From the NCBI GenBank assembly GCA_009829735.1, contig CM020620.1, positions 24,154,020-24,218,019 of the forward strand: 64,000 bases of DNA. The letters run 5' to 3'. Positions 20,742 to 34,230 of this stretch are shown one piece after another. Origin of the DNA: Pyropia yezoensis (Eukaryota > Rhodophyta > Bangiophyceae > Bangiales > Bangiaceae). A program made the position numbers and the translations under genes. Every line of letters starts with the position of its first letter. Position 1 is the first letter of the stretch. Under the pieces are notes generated by a model. That model had not been told where the DNA came from. It was given only the letters and a program-made list of their open reading frames with translations, and did no database searches.

Positions 20742-22706
20742 TCACAAAATAAACTTGGACAGGTCCTGCGTCTTCATCATATCACCGAGCCGCTCCCTCA
20801 CCACATCCACCCCAATGGTGACGGATTCCCCCTTGAGGTCCGGCGCCGTAAAGGACACCTCCTCCAGAAGCCGCTCCATCACCGTGTGCAGCCGCCGCGC
20901 GCCAATATTCTCCACGCTCCCATTCACGGCTGCCGCCACCGCCGCCACCTCCCGCACAGCCGCTTCATCCAACGTCAGCGTGACACCCTCGGTGGCCAGC
21001 ATCTCCACTGCCTGAACAATCAGGTTAGCTTCTGGCTCGGTGAGGATACGGTACAGGTCGGCCTCTGTCAGACCTGACAGTTCCACTCGGATGGGAAGGC
21101 GGCCCTGCAGCTCCGCCATCAGGTCCGACGGGCGGCACGAGTGGAAGGCCCCGGCCGCCACAAACAAAATGTGATCAGTCCGAACATTGCCATGCTTGGT
21201 CGTCACCGTAGTGCCCTCGATGAGCGGCAGTAGATCGCGCTGCACGCCCTCAGCAGAAGCATCGGCGCCGTGACGGCTGCCCGCGGGACTGGCGACCTTG
21301 TCAATCTCATCAATGACCACAATACCGTGCTCCTCCACGGCCTCAATGGCCTCCTTGGCCAAATTGCCATCGGTGAGAAGCTTCTCTGCCTCGAGCTCCT
21401 CAATCACAACCCGCGCGTCCTTGATCTTCATCTTGCGCTTGCGGCCGCCGCCAGGGCCCAGCGAGAAGAAACGAGTGAGCGCATCGCTCATGTCAGCTGC
21501 CCCACCGCCGCCGCCGCCGCCGCTACCGCCCAGGCCCGTCCCGAGCGCAACAACAGGCACGCCGCCAGCACCGGGGCCGCCCCCTCCCCCGCCGAGCCCC
21601 GCGCCGCCGCGAGAAGGCGCAGACGTGTCCACGTCAATCTCTTGGTTCTCAAGCCCCCCCTGCCGAAGAATGGCACGCATTTGCTTGACGGTGGTTTCGT
21701 TTGTGTCGCGCCCGACCAACTCCTCCAAGATACGGTCCTCGACCAGCTGTGCCAGCCGCACACGCATCCGACGCCGCCGACGCGCCTTGACCAGCGCCAG
21801 CGCCGAGTCCACCAGGTCCTTGATGACTGACTCGCAATCGCGGCCATAAAACCCGACTTCAGTGAACTTGGTAGCCTCGGCCTTGCAAAAGGGCGCATCG
21901 ACGAGCTTGGCCATCCGCCGGGCAATCTCCGACTTGCCCACCCCCGTCGGCCCAATCATCAGAATGTTCTTCGGCTGCACCTCCTCCCGCAGACCGGGTG
22001 GCAGTTGCAGTCGACGCCACCTATTGCGGAGGGCGACGGCCATGGCCCGCTTGGCCGCGTCTTGCCCGACAATATGGCGGGACAGCTCCGAAACGACGCG
22101 AGCGGGGGTGAGCTCCTCCATGGGGATCCCCACGTCGGGCTCGGGCGGGCCCAGGGGGGTGGGTCCATCCGCGGCCGACGGCGAGGGCGGCGACTTTTCG
22201 TCGTCGGCGCCATCCCCGTCCTCATCATCGTCGACAGTCGGGTCATCATCGCTGTCTGGAGGGGGGGCAGGGGGGGGGGCACCATCGCTCTCGTCCTTCT
22301 TGGCGTCTGGCACGGCGCTCACCACCGGCACGACCGCGGGCGCACGGCGGCCCGCAGGTGTCGCCGGCGGCGGTGGCGTCGGTGGCGCCGGTGACTCATC
22401 CCCCGAACCGCCAGGTGACGCCGATGGCGGCGATGGTGGAGAGCCAGCCGCCGCTGCCAGACCACGGCAGGGCCCGGCTGAGGTCGCAGGGAGGCCCGCC
22501 CCCCAAGACGACGCCACCCGAGTGACCCGCTCCACCGCTGCGGGTCGGCCGCCGCCGCCACCGGTTAGGCACCGACGAGCGATCGGCGCCAGCGGCGCCC
22601 GGGCTGGAGCAGCCACATGCCGCAACGAAGCCGATGCTGCAGCCACGGTCACACCACGAGCGGTTGCCAGCAGCCGCGCCGCGTGAGCGGCCGGGAGCGT
22701 CGGCAT
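20742..22706 (-). CDS. HslU: HslU (ClpY), ATPase subunit of the mitochondrial HslUV protease
   Basis: 654 aa from the ATG at 22706. AAA+ unfoldase that feeds substrates to the HslV peptidase. From the N-terminus: an Arg/Ala/Ser-rich, acid-poor presequence (MPTLPAAHAARLLATARG) typical of mitochondrial import; a long Pro/Asp/Ser-rich spacer (about 90-190); HslU signature TPARVVSELSRHIVGQDAAK and ALRNRWRR (about 200-232); Walker A GPTGVGKS (252-259); EATKFTEVGFYGRDCES with the pore loop GFYG instead of the usual GYVG; a Gly-rich I-domain insert; Walker B GIVVIDEIDK (about 455-466); and C-terminus DLSKFIL, matching the tail that activates HslV. An in-frame ATG at 22853 adds 49 residues and was not chosen because 22706 gives a good presequence. 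HslV is not in this window. It is divergently arranged with the NAP1-like gene. Confidence 0.93.
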   Translation of the reverse strand: MPTLPAAHAARLLATARGVTVAAASASLRHVAAPARAPLAPIARRCLTGGGGGRPAAVERVTRVASSWGAGLPATSAGPCRGLAAAAGSPPSPPSASPGGSGDESPAPPTPPPPATPAGRRAPAVVPVVSAVPDAKKDESDGAPPPAPPPDSDDDPTVDDDEDGDGADDEKSPPSPSAADGPTPLGPPEPDVGIPMEELTPARVVSELSRHIVGQDAAKRAMAVALRNRWRRLQLPPGLREEVQPKNILMIGPTGVGKSEIARRMAKLVDAPFCKAEATKFTEVGFYGRDCESVIKDLVDSALALVKARRRRRMRVRLAQLVEDRILEELVGRDTNETTVKQMRAILRQGGLENQEIDVDTSAPSRGGAGLGGGGGGPGAGGVPVVALGTGLGGSGGGGGGGAADMSDALTRFFSLGPGGGRKRKMKIKDARVVIEELEAEKLLTDGNLAKEAIEAVEEHGIVVIDEIDKVASPAGSRHGADASAEGVQRDLLPLIEGTTVTTKHGNVRTDHILFVAAGAFHSCRPSDLMAELQGRLPIRVELSGLTEADLYRILTEPEANLIVQAVEMLATEGVTLTLDEAAVREVAAVAAAVNGSVENIGARRLHTVMERLLEEVSFTAPDLKGESVTIGVDVVRERLGDMMKTQDLSKFIL

Positions 22707-23329
22707 AGTGGCAAACGCAGCAGGCGCGCTCAAAATGGTAGGCCGCAGGGCTCTCCGACAGTCGGACAGGGGGTTGCCAACAAGCTGCCAAGCGACGGAT
22801 GAACAGGTATCACCGCCAATCCACCGAAGACGCACCCAGAGACACGACGCCACCCCCGACTGGGTACTCCACCGCCAATGGACGGGGTATCAAGGCGGAT
22901 GTCACGAAGGCGGCTCCCGTAGCCGACCAAACCACCTCGGCAGCGCTGTCCGCTGCGAGGAAGGCAGATGCGCGGCGCCACGATCCAAGCCTGGGCGGGC
23001 GGTCGTGGTCACGGCCAAGTCATCGGTGGAGGATTTACACGATGTTCTTGTGTATTTTAATAGAAGTTAATGCTGAGTTCTGATGGTGGATTTCGAAGAG
23101 AAAACCAGAACACGTTCGCTTGATCGCTCAACCAGTTGCCCAAGAGTCCCCGCCCGCCGGCGCTCCTCACGTTCGGCCGTGGGTCCGGCCGTCTCCTGTT
23201 CGGTGCGGCCTGTGCTGCTGTGCTGTCTCTGGCGTGCAAGACGCCGCTGGCGTTCCCCTTGCAGAACACGCTTTCTCCTAGGCGCTTCCGCCCTTTTACG
23301 TTGCCCTCTCCCCACCCCCTCTCCCGGCT
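22707..23329. promoter_or_regulatory. Divergent promoter region between HslU and NAP1-like genes
   Basis: 623 bp between two outward-facing starts, so it must carry both promoters unless each is very compact. It includes a lower-GC patch (about 23025-23110, TTTTAATAGAAGTTAATG) and a C/T-rich tract immediately before the NAP1-like ATG (23285-23328). No TATA box is clear. Confidence 0.45.
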
Positions 23330-24424
23330 ATGGAAGACTCCCTGACTCGCCTACGGGCCATTCAGGACGAACATGACGCCGTGTACCGCGAGTATGAGGC
23401 CGAGCAGCGTGCCCTCGAGGCTCGCTTCCGCGGCCGTTTCCGCCCTCTCTTTGCCTCGCGGAGCGCGGAGATTGCGAAGGGCCACGTCGACCGTTTCTGG
23501 CTGTCTGCGCTGAACCACCACGACGCCCTGTCGGAGAAGGTGACCGAAAAGGACGCGGAAGTGTTGGCCTACCTCATGGACGTGCGGGATGTCAACGCAC
23601 AAGAGAAGGCGGCGGACGCTGGTGGAGACGTGACTGGGTCAGTGGGGGGCGCGGGAGGCGGGAATGGCGGTGACGCGGCGACGGGAGCTGCTTCGGGTGA
23701 CAATGGAGAAAGCACCCCGAACGGCGGAGCCAACAACGATGACCAGGATGAGCAAGCGGATGATGACGCGCGCGTGGGGATGAACAGTTTTACCCTCGAG
23801 TTCCACTTTGCGCCCAACCCTTTCTTCACCAACGCCGTCCTGTTCAAGAAGTATATCATTGACGAGGAGGATGAGCTGGTCGGCATGGAGGGCTGCACTA
23901 TCCACTGGAAGCCCGGCAAGAATGTGATGGTCAAGGAGGTGCGTCGGAAGAACCGCGGCGGCGGCGGCCGTGGCCGTGGCGGTCGCGGTCGTGGCGGTGG
24001 TGGCGGCGGCGGCGCTCCGCCGCGCACGGTCGTGCGCACAGAGCCGGTTGACTCGTTCTTCAACTTCTTTGTTCCCCCTCCTCCCCCTCCAGAGGAGGAT
24101 GCCCATGAAGATGAAGGCGGCGCGATGGAGGAGTACGAGGAATACCTCGAGGCGGACTTTGAGCTGGGCGACCTCATCCGGACAGAACTCATCCCGCGGG
24201 CGCTCCACTGGTATACAGGAGAGGACGCGGCGGACGACGAAGAGGACGAGCGTGGCCACGGGCGTCACCGCCCTGGGGGGATGGTTGGTGAGCTGGATGA
24301 TGAAGACGATGATGACGACGATGATGATGATGATGACTCGGACGATGATGGTGGCGCGGGGGGGGCGTCGGGGGGCAACAGAGGTGGGAACGCTGCCGCG
24401 CAGGAAGAGTGCAAGCAGCAGTGA
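23330..24424 (+). CDS. Nucleosome assembly protein (NAP1/SET family)
   Basis: Single exon, 364 aa. NAP1-family histone chaperones bind H2A-H2B (or H3-H4) and shuttle between cytoplasm and nucleus. N-terminal dimerisation helix (about 1-60, EDSLTRLRAIQDEHDAVYRE); FWLSALNHHDALSEKVTEKD, the SET/NAP earmuff region; then FTLEFHFAPNPFFTNAVLFK, CTIHWKPGKNVMVKE, DSFFNFF and LEADFELGDLIRTELIPRAL, followed by an Asp-rich tail with a run of consecutive Asp. Two low-complexity inserts (Gly/Asn/Asp at about 95-145 and Gly/Arg at about 207-232) lengthen it; the second RGG-like stretch could bind RNA. The overall order with FWxxxL..H resembles SET/TAF-I more than canonical NAP1, which is why no symbol is given. 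Confidence 0.9.
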   Translation: MEDSLTRLRAIQDEHDAVYREYEAEQRALEARFRGRFRPLFASRSAEIAKGHVDRFWLSALNHHDALSEKVTEKDAEVLAYLMDVRDVNAQEKAADAGGDVTGSVGGAGGGNGGDAATGAASGDNGESTPNGGANNDDQDEQADDDARVGMNSFTLEFHFAPNPFFTNAVLFKKYIIDEEDELVGMEGCTIHWKPGKNVMVKEVRRKNRGGGGRGRGGRGRGGGGGGGAPPRTVVRTEPVDSFFNFFVPPPPPPEEDAHEDEGGAMEEYEEYLEADFELGDLIRTELIPRALHWYTGEDAADDEEDERGHGRHRPGGMVGELDDEDDDDDDDDDDDSDDDGGAGGASGGNRGGNAAAQEECKQQ

Positions 24425-25033
24425 TTGGGGCAAGGTGGGGTATGCGTGTGGAAGCTGGCTGGCGTTTGCGGTGGTGCTCGTGTGGTGGTGAGCTGCTGGT
24501 TGAGGAACGAGGATGGCGAGTGGAGGCATCAGGTGGGGAGACTGTATGATGGTGCGTGGTGAGGTCAAGGGGGGGAAGAGTTGTTCTGCTCTGCTGCTGC
24601 GCATCGAACCCTGCTTCATGGCCGCTCGCATGCAGGTGGCGCAACGATGACTGCACGTGGAGCTGGCAGTGTATTGGGGAGTTTTGTGAGCCAGCCCGCC
24701 CAGATATCTTGTGGGACGTTTTTCGTCGTTGTTCCGTCGCTGCATTCCTCTCCACTACTGCGTTCGGAGGCAGACTGATGGGCACGTGGTCACCTGTATC
24801 TCTCTTTCTGTGTTCTGTTTGTTGCCGTTCGAGGGTCCTGCGGGAAGGAAAACATTATTGCTGGAACGCATCGCCCCCCACGACACAGAAGGTGTCCCAT
24901 TCCCATGGATCACCGCCTGGCACCATCTACTCGCTCGTAGTCCACCTCATTGACGCTTCAAATCGCGTGTTCCCACGCCATTCGCCGGACCTCTTCCCCT
25001 ACCCGACCCCCTTTTCGAATAACCCCTCTTGCC
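24425..25033. other. Spacer, no gene seen
   Basis: 609 bp between the NAP1-like stop and the stop of the MIT-like gene on the other strand (convergent). Ordinary composition with a relatively low G+C patch at 24700-24860. Nothing recognisable. Confidence 0.5.
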
Positions 25034-25879
25034 TTATTGGTACCGGCCTGGTACATCGTACCCCCCTTGCAGCTGGAACATTACGCGTTCCCGCCCGTTC
25101 TCATCCACCGCCCGACGGCAGCGGACTTTGACTCGTCCCGCATCCGCTGCAGGAGGCACCCAGTCACGGACGGGGCGGCGGAGCCAGGCGGGCATGCCCC
25201 CCCCCTCGGGCACGCCACGCGGGCGTCGTCGCTCTGCCCGGCATTCGTCGCACGGGCACGTGGCAACGGTGGGGGCGGCGCCCGTGTCACGGCGGCTGCG
25301 ACTGGTCCCGCCACACGCACCGCAGCTGCAGGGCGTTGCGGCGGGCCCCCCAGCACAGCTGCAGGGCGTTGCGGCGGGCCCCCCAGCACAGCTGCAGGGC
25401 GCAGGGGCGCGCCCGTCACCACAGCTGCAGGGCGCAGGGGCGCGCCCACCACCACAGCTGCAGGGCGCAGAGGTGCGCCCGCCACCACCGCCCCCCCCAC
25501 AGGCACAACCACCGCCCCCTCCTCCACAGGTGCCACCGCCGCAGCCACCGCCGGGGCACCCCCTTCCCCCCGCAGCAGGCCAAGCGGGTGGCGCCGCCCC
25601 CGACCGCCCCGTCGCCAGCCACGCCTGCAGCGCCGCCGCCCGGTCGGCGTACTGCGCCGCCCGGTCCTTGAGCGCCCCCCGCCCCGGGGAGCTCCGCGGC
25701 TCAACCGCCCACGCGGCCAGCAGGTCGGTCCCCGCGGCGGTGTAGGCGGCAGCCGCGCGGGCGCCCGCGGCCAGGTCTGCGCCGGCGACGGCCTTTGCAT
25801 CGTCGTCGGCCGCGGCGTTGGCGGCCGAGGCCGCACGCGCCACGAGGGCGGGAGCGGCGGGCGTCCAGCGGAAGGCCAT
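25034..25879 (-). CDS. MIT-like N-terminal domain protein with Cys-repeat region
   Basis: 281 aa from the ATG at 25879, preceded on its strand by a C/T-rich leader. Residues about 8-95 (ARAASAANAAADDDAKA, AAYTAAGTDLLAAW, LKDRAAQYADRAAALQAWL) have the three-helix pattern of MIT domains: small residues, a conserved A..AD, then YT..G.dLL and ..Y..RA..L. MIT domains bind ESCRT-III tails in membrane trafficking. The middle is Gly-rich with a repeated APCSC motif (five 33-bp units), then CPCDEC. The end (DWVPPAADAGRVKVRCRR, VMFQLQGGYDVPGRYQ) looks folded but is not recognised. The Cys pairs could bind metal; this is inference. The opposite strand is also open across most of this region, but only the minus frame gives a domain-like start and a coherent end. 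Confidence 0.6.
   Translation of the reverse strand: MAFRWTPAAPALVARAASAANAAADDDAKAVAGADLAAGARAAAAYTAAGTDLLAAWAVEPRSSPGRGALKDRAAQYADRAAALQAWLATGRSGAAPPAWPAAGGRGCPGGGCGGGTCGGGGGGCACGGGGGGGRTSAPCSCGGGRAPAPCSCGDGRAPAPCSCAGGPAATPCSCAGGPAATPCSCGACGGTSRSRRDTGAAPTVATCPCDECRAERRRPRGVPEGGGMPAWLRRPVRDWVPPAADAGRVKVRCRRAVDENGRERVMFQLQGGYDVPGRYQ
25323..25487 (-). repeat. Five tandem 33-bp units coding for an 11-residue Cys repeat
   Basis: CAGCTGCAGGGCG recurs every 33 bp five times. The first two units are identical and the next three share a variant (GCAGGGGCGCGCCC). On the minus strand each unit encodes a PCSC pair in a Gly/Ala/Pro setting. Confidence 0.9.
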
Positions 25880-28069
25880 GGCAGCGCCAGCACGAATGGA
25901 GGGGGGCAACGTGAGAAGGAAGACGAGGATGGGTGAGGGGTACAGAGATGCCTTGGGGGTGAGAGCCTAGAGATAGTTGAAGGAAAACGATGGGGTGCGC
26001 GGCCAAGGGAATCTTCAACTCAGAGGGGAAAACGGCCGGAGGGACACCGTGGATGGGTAGGGAACGGGTCCCAAGAGAGATGGATGACGCGACGGGGAGT
26101 GCCCGTGTGGGCAAAGCCCAAAGAGTGAGGGTGCTCAGAGTAAGGGCGAGCGCGCTTCGCTTCCTTTCCAGAGGGAAGAGAAGCGCCTGTAGTCAGGGAG
26201 ATCACAACCAACGGGCGCAAAGCGTAGTGCAAAGCGAGGTGGGAGAAGACGGGGCAACGAGGCAAAGGGCACGCACTGCTGACGCGAGCGGTGCGTCAGG
26301 CGACGCGGTTCTTGCGCCGGGAGTTTTTAGCCGGTTGACACTAGCGCCCCAAGAAGAGGGAGCAGCGCTCCCACACCAGCTGCGAACTCGCGCAATGCTC
26401 TGCCCTTCTGTGCGCTGACGAGGCTCTCCTGCATCGCAAGAGGGCCATGCGTCACCTCCGTGGCACTGTATGTACTGGGGAGCACAGCGGTCCCGGTCCA
26501 TTGCGCACGCGTGCACCAAAGCCGCGCCCAAACGGCACCGGGTGGTGTAGTCCAAGGGAGCAGCATCAAGAGCCCGGGGCCGGCGTCATGCACGTAGGCG
26601 GGACTGCCCACATCGGCAGGCCACTGCCAAGCGTCATCCAGGCACACAGACACACGCTGCTGTCTCTTTGGACCGCTGCTTGGCCGCGGATTTTAGCGGG
26701 AAACAGGCGACGCTGGTGGGGATACATAGCAGAATTCCCACAGGAGATTCAAAAGTGTGTCTGGAAGAACTGTAATGACACTCGATTGCTTCACTACAGT
26801 CGGGTAAGTCTCTGCTGCAGCTGCACCGAATTTCCGATTGCAAAGGACTGCTGAATCTGGTTGCTTTTCAAAGGTTGCCTCAAGTCCTGACGAAAAGCGC
26901 CGCGCCCATGTCTCGTGATGGGTAGCAGGAAAATGGGTAACAGGAACACCACCCGCAGTCTTGGTCGTGCAAGGCCGCGCCTCCCTCACGATGCCTGCCG
27001 CCCGATGTGGCCTCTGCCGTGCTCTGCGGTTGCCACGCCGACGTCCGCCCCCTCCCCTTGCCCGTCTTCACACCATCCCCGCCTTGCCCCCCCGCACGCG
27101 CCGCGGTCGTGATGGCGAGCGCCGTGAAGCGGGCCGTCTGGTGGCCATGCGCGCGCCGCCTGGCGGCGGCCCACGGGCGGGGCTGAGGGGGAAAAAGGGC
27201 AGCAGCAGACTCATCGACGCACCGGCTGCCCATGGGTGGCGACCCGGCCGGGCCGTACCTGCCCACGGACAGGGGCCACTGGCCGTGGCGGCGGCGGCGG
27301 TGACATCACGGGCGGCGGCGGTGACATCACGGGCGGCGGCGGCGGGCAGGGGCGGGGGGGCGCCGGTGGTCATCCGCCACAACCAGGCCCATCCCCCCCG
27401 CGCCTACAAGAAAAGACGGTGTATCTTCATGAGGCGGCCGGGCGCCGCCACCGGGACGCGTCCGTGAGACGCCCCGCCATTGCGACGGCGACGGGCGGGG
27501 CGGTGGACTGGATGGCGGGCAACCCGGATGGCGGCTGCGGCACGCTCGGTGCGACGCAACGGGTGCCCGGAAGGACGGGCCGGGCGGCGTGGCTGCCCCG
27601 CGCCCGCATCGGGAGCGGCTAGGTACTGGCGGGGAGGATCCCGACGGGACGGCCGTCCGCTCCCCCGTGCACCGGCCCTCACGGGCAGGGTGCGCGTGAG
27701 GTTGGCTCGCTGCCCCCCCCCCCCCCCTCGTCCGAGCCCTCCCACTTGTGTACATCTCCTCTGCGGTTCCCCTTCCTTCCCTCCCGCCGTGGTCGGCCTC
27801 GGGCGCCAACACGCACGGGCGCCGACGGGGGTGCGCTGCGTTTGCCCCTGCCCCCCCCCCACCGTCCACCCCTCCCACTCGGTTTCCTCTCATCCACCCC
27901 CCCCCCCCCCCTCCTCCACTCCCACTGGGTTTGTCCCTCGCACGCCCCTCCCCGCCTTCCGCCCTTCCTACTCTTGTTGTACGCTCATCTGCCGCCCCCC
28001 CCCCCTCCCCTTCCCTGTCACCACCCACCGCCCGCGCCACTCCCCGACTCGGTGGCGGTGGCAGACGCC
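25880..28069. other. Spacer, no supported gene
   Basis: 2.2 kb. The right part (27702-28069) is a C-rich leader of the next gene. 26000-26900 has mixed composition, short frames without motifs and one GTATGTAC octamer (26468-26475). 27293-27345 has a 21-bp unit (GGCGGCGGCGGTGACATCAC) repeated about twice. Short minus-strand frames at 27400-28040 are low complexity. Confidence 0.5.
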
Positions 28070-28846
28070 ATGGCCCCCCGGTGCGCGCCGCGGCTGGCCG
28101 CTGCCGCTGCCGTTGCCGCCGCCGCTGTGGCCGCCGCCGTGGTGGTCGTCGTCCCCGCCCCGGCCGCGGCGGCGGTGGCCGCCCCCCGGGTCCCCACCGG
28201 CGGCCACGACGCGGCGAGCCGGCTGACGGTCTTTCAAGGGGTGGGCGACAAGGCGGTGGTGGGGGGCGCCAACGAGGAGGACGAGCCCCTGCAGTGCCTC
28301 CCGTCGCTGGCGCCGGCGTGCGACCTCGGGGCGCACCTGGCGCTGCCGTCGATGGAGAAGTGCTTGCCGCGGGCGCGGACCGAGGAGGCGGCGGCCGCCC
28401 GCTCCGCCTTTGCCCGCATCGAGTCGCTGGTCGCCGCCGCCCGCCCCGCGCCGACGGGCCCGTGCTGCTACGCCACGGCGGCGGTGGTGGCCATCCAAGA
28501 GGCGCTGGTGGCGCTCGCGCCCGCCGTCCGCTGCCCGACGGGCGCGCCCATCTCTGCCGGAACAGGGGCGTCCACCAACTGGGGGGAGGGGGGGGGGCCC
28601 ACCGCCGGGTCGAACTCGGTGGTCATCCCGGGCGACGACCGCCTCTGGTGCTGTGACGCGCAGCACTATGCGCCCAACGACCCCGCCCATCGGCCGTGTT
28701 GCGTGGACGGCTGTTACGAGATGGCCGCCACGCTTGGCTGGCTGGGCTACACCCTCGACAGCTGCTGCGTCGTCCTCAACAACCGGGAACAGTACGGTCG
28801 GGTGTGCCCGGCGGGGACGCTCAACCAGGTGCTGGTGAATTGGTGA
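28070..28846 (+). CDS. Secreted cysteine-rich protein, unknown function
   Basis: 258 aa, single exon, preceded by hundreds of bases of C/T-rich leader. N-terminal Arg-containing Ala/Val hydrophobic stretch (about 1-36) is a signal peptide or anchor. The mature part carries many Cys, several as CC pairs (GPCCYATAAVV, DRLWCCDAQHYAPND, HRPCCVDGCYEMAATLG, DSCCVVLNN), which suggests a disulphide-stapled extracellular protein. It ends GTLNQVLVNW at 28846. I do not recognise the family. No relation in sequence to the Cys-rich gene at 38155-39594 is obvious, although both are secreted and Cys-rich. Confidence 0.75.
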   Translation: MAPRCAPRLAAAAAVAAAAVAAAVVVVVPAPAAAAVAAPRVPTGGHDAASRLTVFQGVGDKAVVGGANEEDEPLQCLPSLAPACDLGAHLALPSMEKCLPRARTEEAAAARSAFARIESLVAAARPAPTGPCCYATAAVVAIQEALVALAPAVRCPTGAPISAGTGASTNWGEGGGPTAGSNSVVIPGDDRLWCCDAQHYAPNDPAHRPCCVDGCYEMAATLGWLGYTLDSCCVVLNNREQYGRVCPAGTLNQVLVNW

Positions 28847-33019
<4,173 letters not shown>

Positions 33020-34230
33020 ACTGTAGGCCCCGCGGGCGGGGGGCGGGGGGGGAAGGGTTGTGACGAGGCTCCCTCTGCGGAACCGTGAGTGCGTGTGTGT
33101 GGGGCCGCGTCATCCGGATGCCCACGCACACACGCAGTGCGGGCGCCGTCCCCCCGGGAGGACGGCGCCCGCACTGCGCGAAGGGCACCCGCGCGTGGTC
33201 GCGCGCGTGCCTGTTTTTTCGTTCTCTCACGGGAATGGGGGGAGGGCAGGGGGAGCACGGGGGGGTGGGACGGAGGGCTGGGCGGGCGGCGTGGTAAGGG
33301 GACGGGCTGGGGGTCCGCGGCCCGTCGTCTGCCCGGGGAGGGGGGGGGGGGGTCGCAGCGATACGCACGGCGAGAGGGCACCCTAGGGTGGACGCCATTC
33401 GTGGGGAGAGGGGATACCCCCCGCATACGGATGCACGCCCATTCCCTCACGCACCGGGAACGCCACTGGGGATCTTCAGGAGGGGCCGTCGATTGACTCA
33501 GACACTGGTCGCCGCCGCGTGGCGTGTGCGCCCTGACCTATTCTTTTGGCAGCGCATTGACATTGAATTGACACGCGCCAGCCAAGGAAACTCTACCAAC
33601 CGCCGCTCCACCTGCTCCGGCTGCGAGGTCCGCCAGCAGTCACCGTCGGCGGACCTCACGTCACAGTGCCACTGTGGCCACAGCCAGCCAGCAGAAACGC
33701 CTCGCCGCCCACCCGCCTACGGAGGGCAGGTCACTGTGCGGTACAGATCCACTGTCATTGTCCGTCGCGAGTGCCAGCCGACAGCCGCGGGCACGGGCCG
33801 GCGGCGGGAGGCGGTGGGTGGGTGGATAAGCTGGTTAGAGACGGGGGGGTGGACGACCGCCGCATTGGAAGAAACACTAACGTGCCCCTCGCCGGCGGGG
33901 GCCGCCTCGAGGGGTGGAGGTGGGTGGGGGGGTCAGGCCGCCAGGGCGCACAGGCCCCGCCCGCAGCGGCGGCGGCCGTCAGCCACACACCCCGTGGCGG
34001 GGCACCACCACGGCCCGACGGTCGGGGGGGGTGGGTGGATCTACCAGCCATTGCCGAGCGTGCCTCCCCACCCCCCCGGCTCACTGACAAGTCACCGTTG
34101 GTTGTTCCCCCCAACACCCCCCCCGTCCCCCCCCTCCCGCGTTTCCTTGTACTCCCCCACCAACTTTCCCCCCCCCCCACCCCCCCCTCAAACTCTTCCC
34201 CTCCCCCCCGCTGTGTGCCCCGTCGTCGTC
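33020..34230. other. Spacer between paralogues 1 and 2
   Basis: 1.2 kb containing the tandem hairpins, then ordinary sequence (33480-33800), then a C/T-rich leader (34060-34220) before the next ATG. No supported gene. Confidence 0.5.
33133..33178. other. Strong hairpin downstream of paralogue 1
   Basis: 18-bp perfect arms CGCAGTGCGGGCGCCGTC (33133-33150) and its complement (33161-33178), extended by one more pair, with a loop of 8. It sits 114 bp past the stop of the gene. A second, imperfect foldback (GCGTGTGTGTGGGG at 33091 with CCCACGCACACACGC at 33121) overlaps its left side. Confidence 0.85.

Noticed and set aside
22707-22853. N-terminal extension of HslU to the ATG at 22853
   Set aside because: The extension lacks presequence character and 22706 gives an import-type start; kept as an alternative only.
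24950-25936. Plus-strand frame opposite the MIT-like gene
   Set aside because: Its composition is Arg/Pro/Thr noise with no domain, whereas the minus frame has a helical start and a coherent end.
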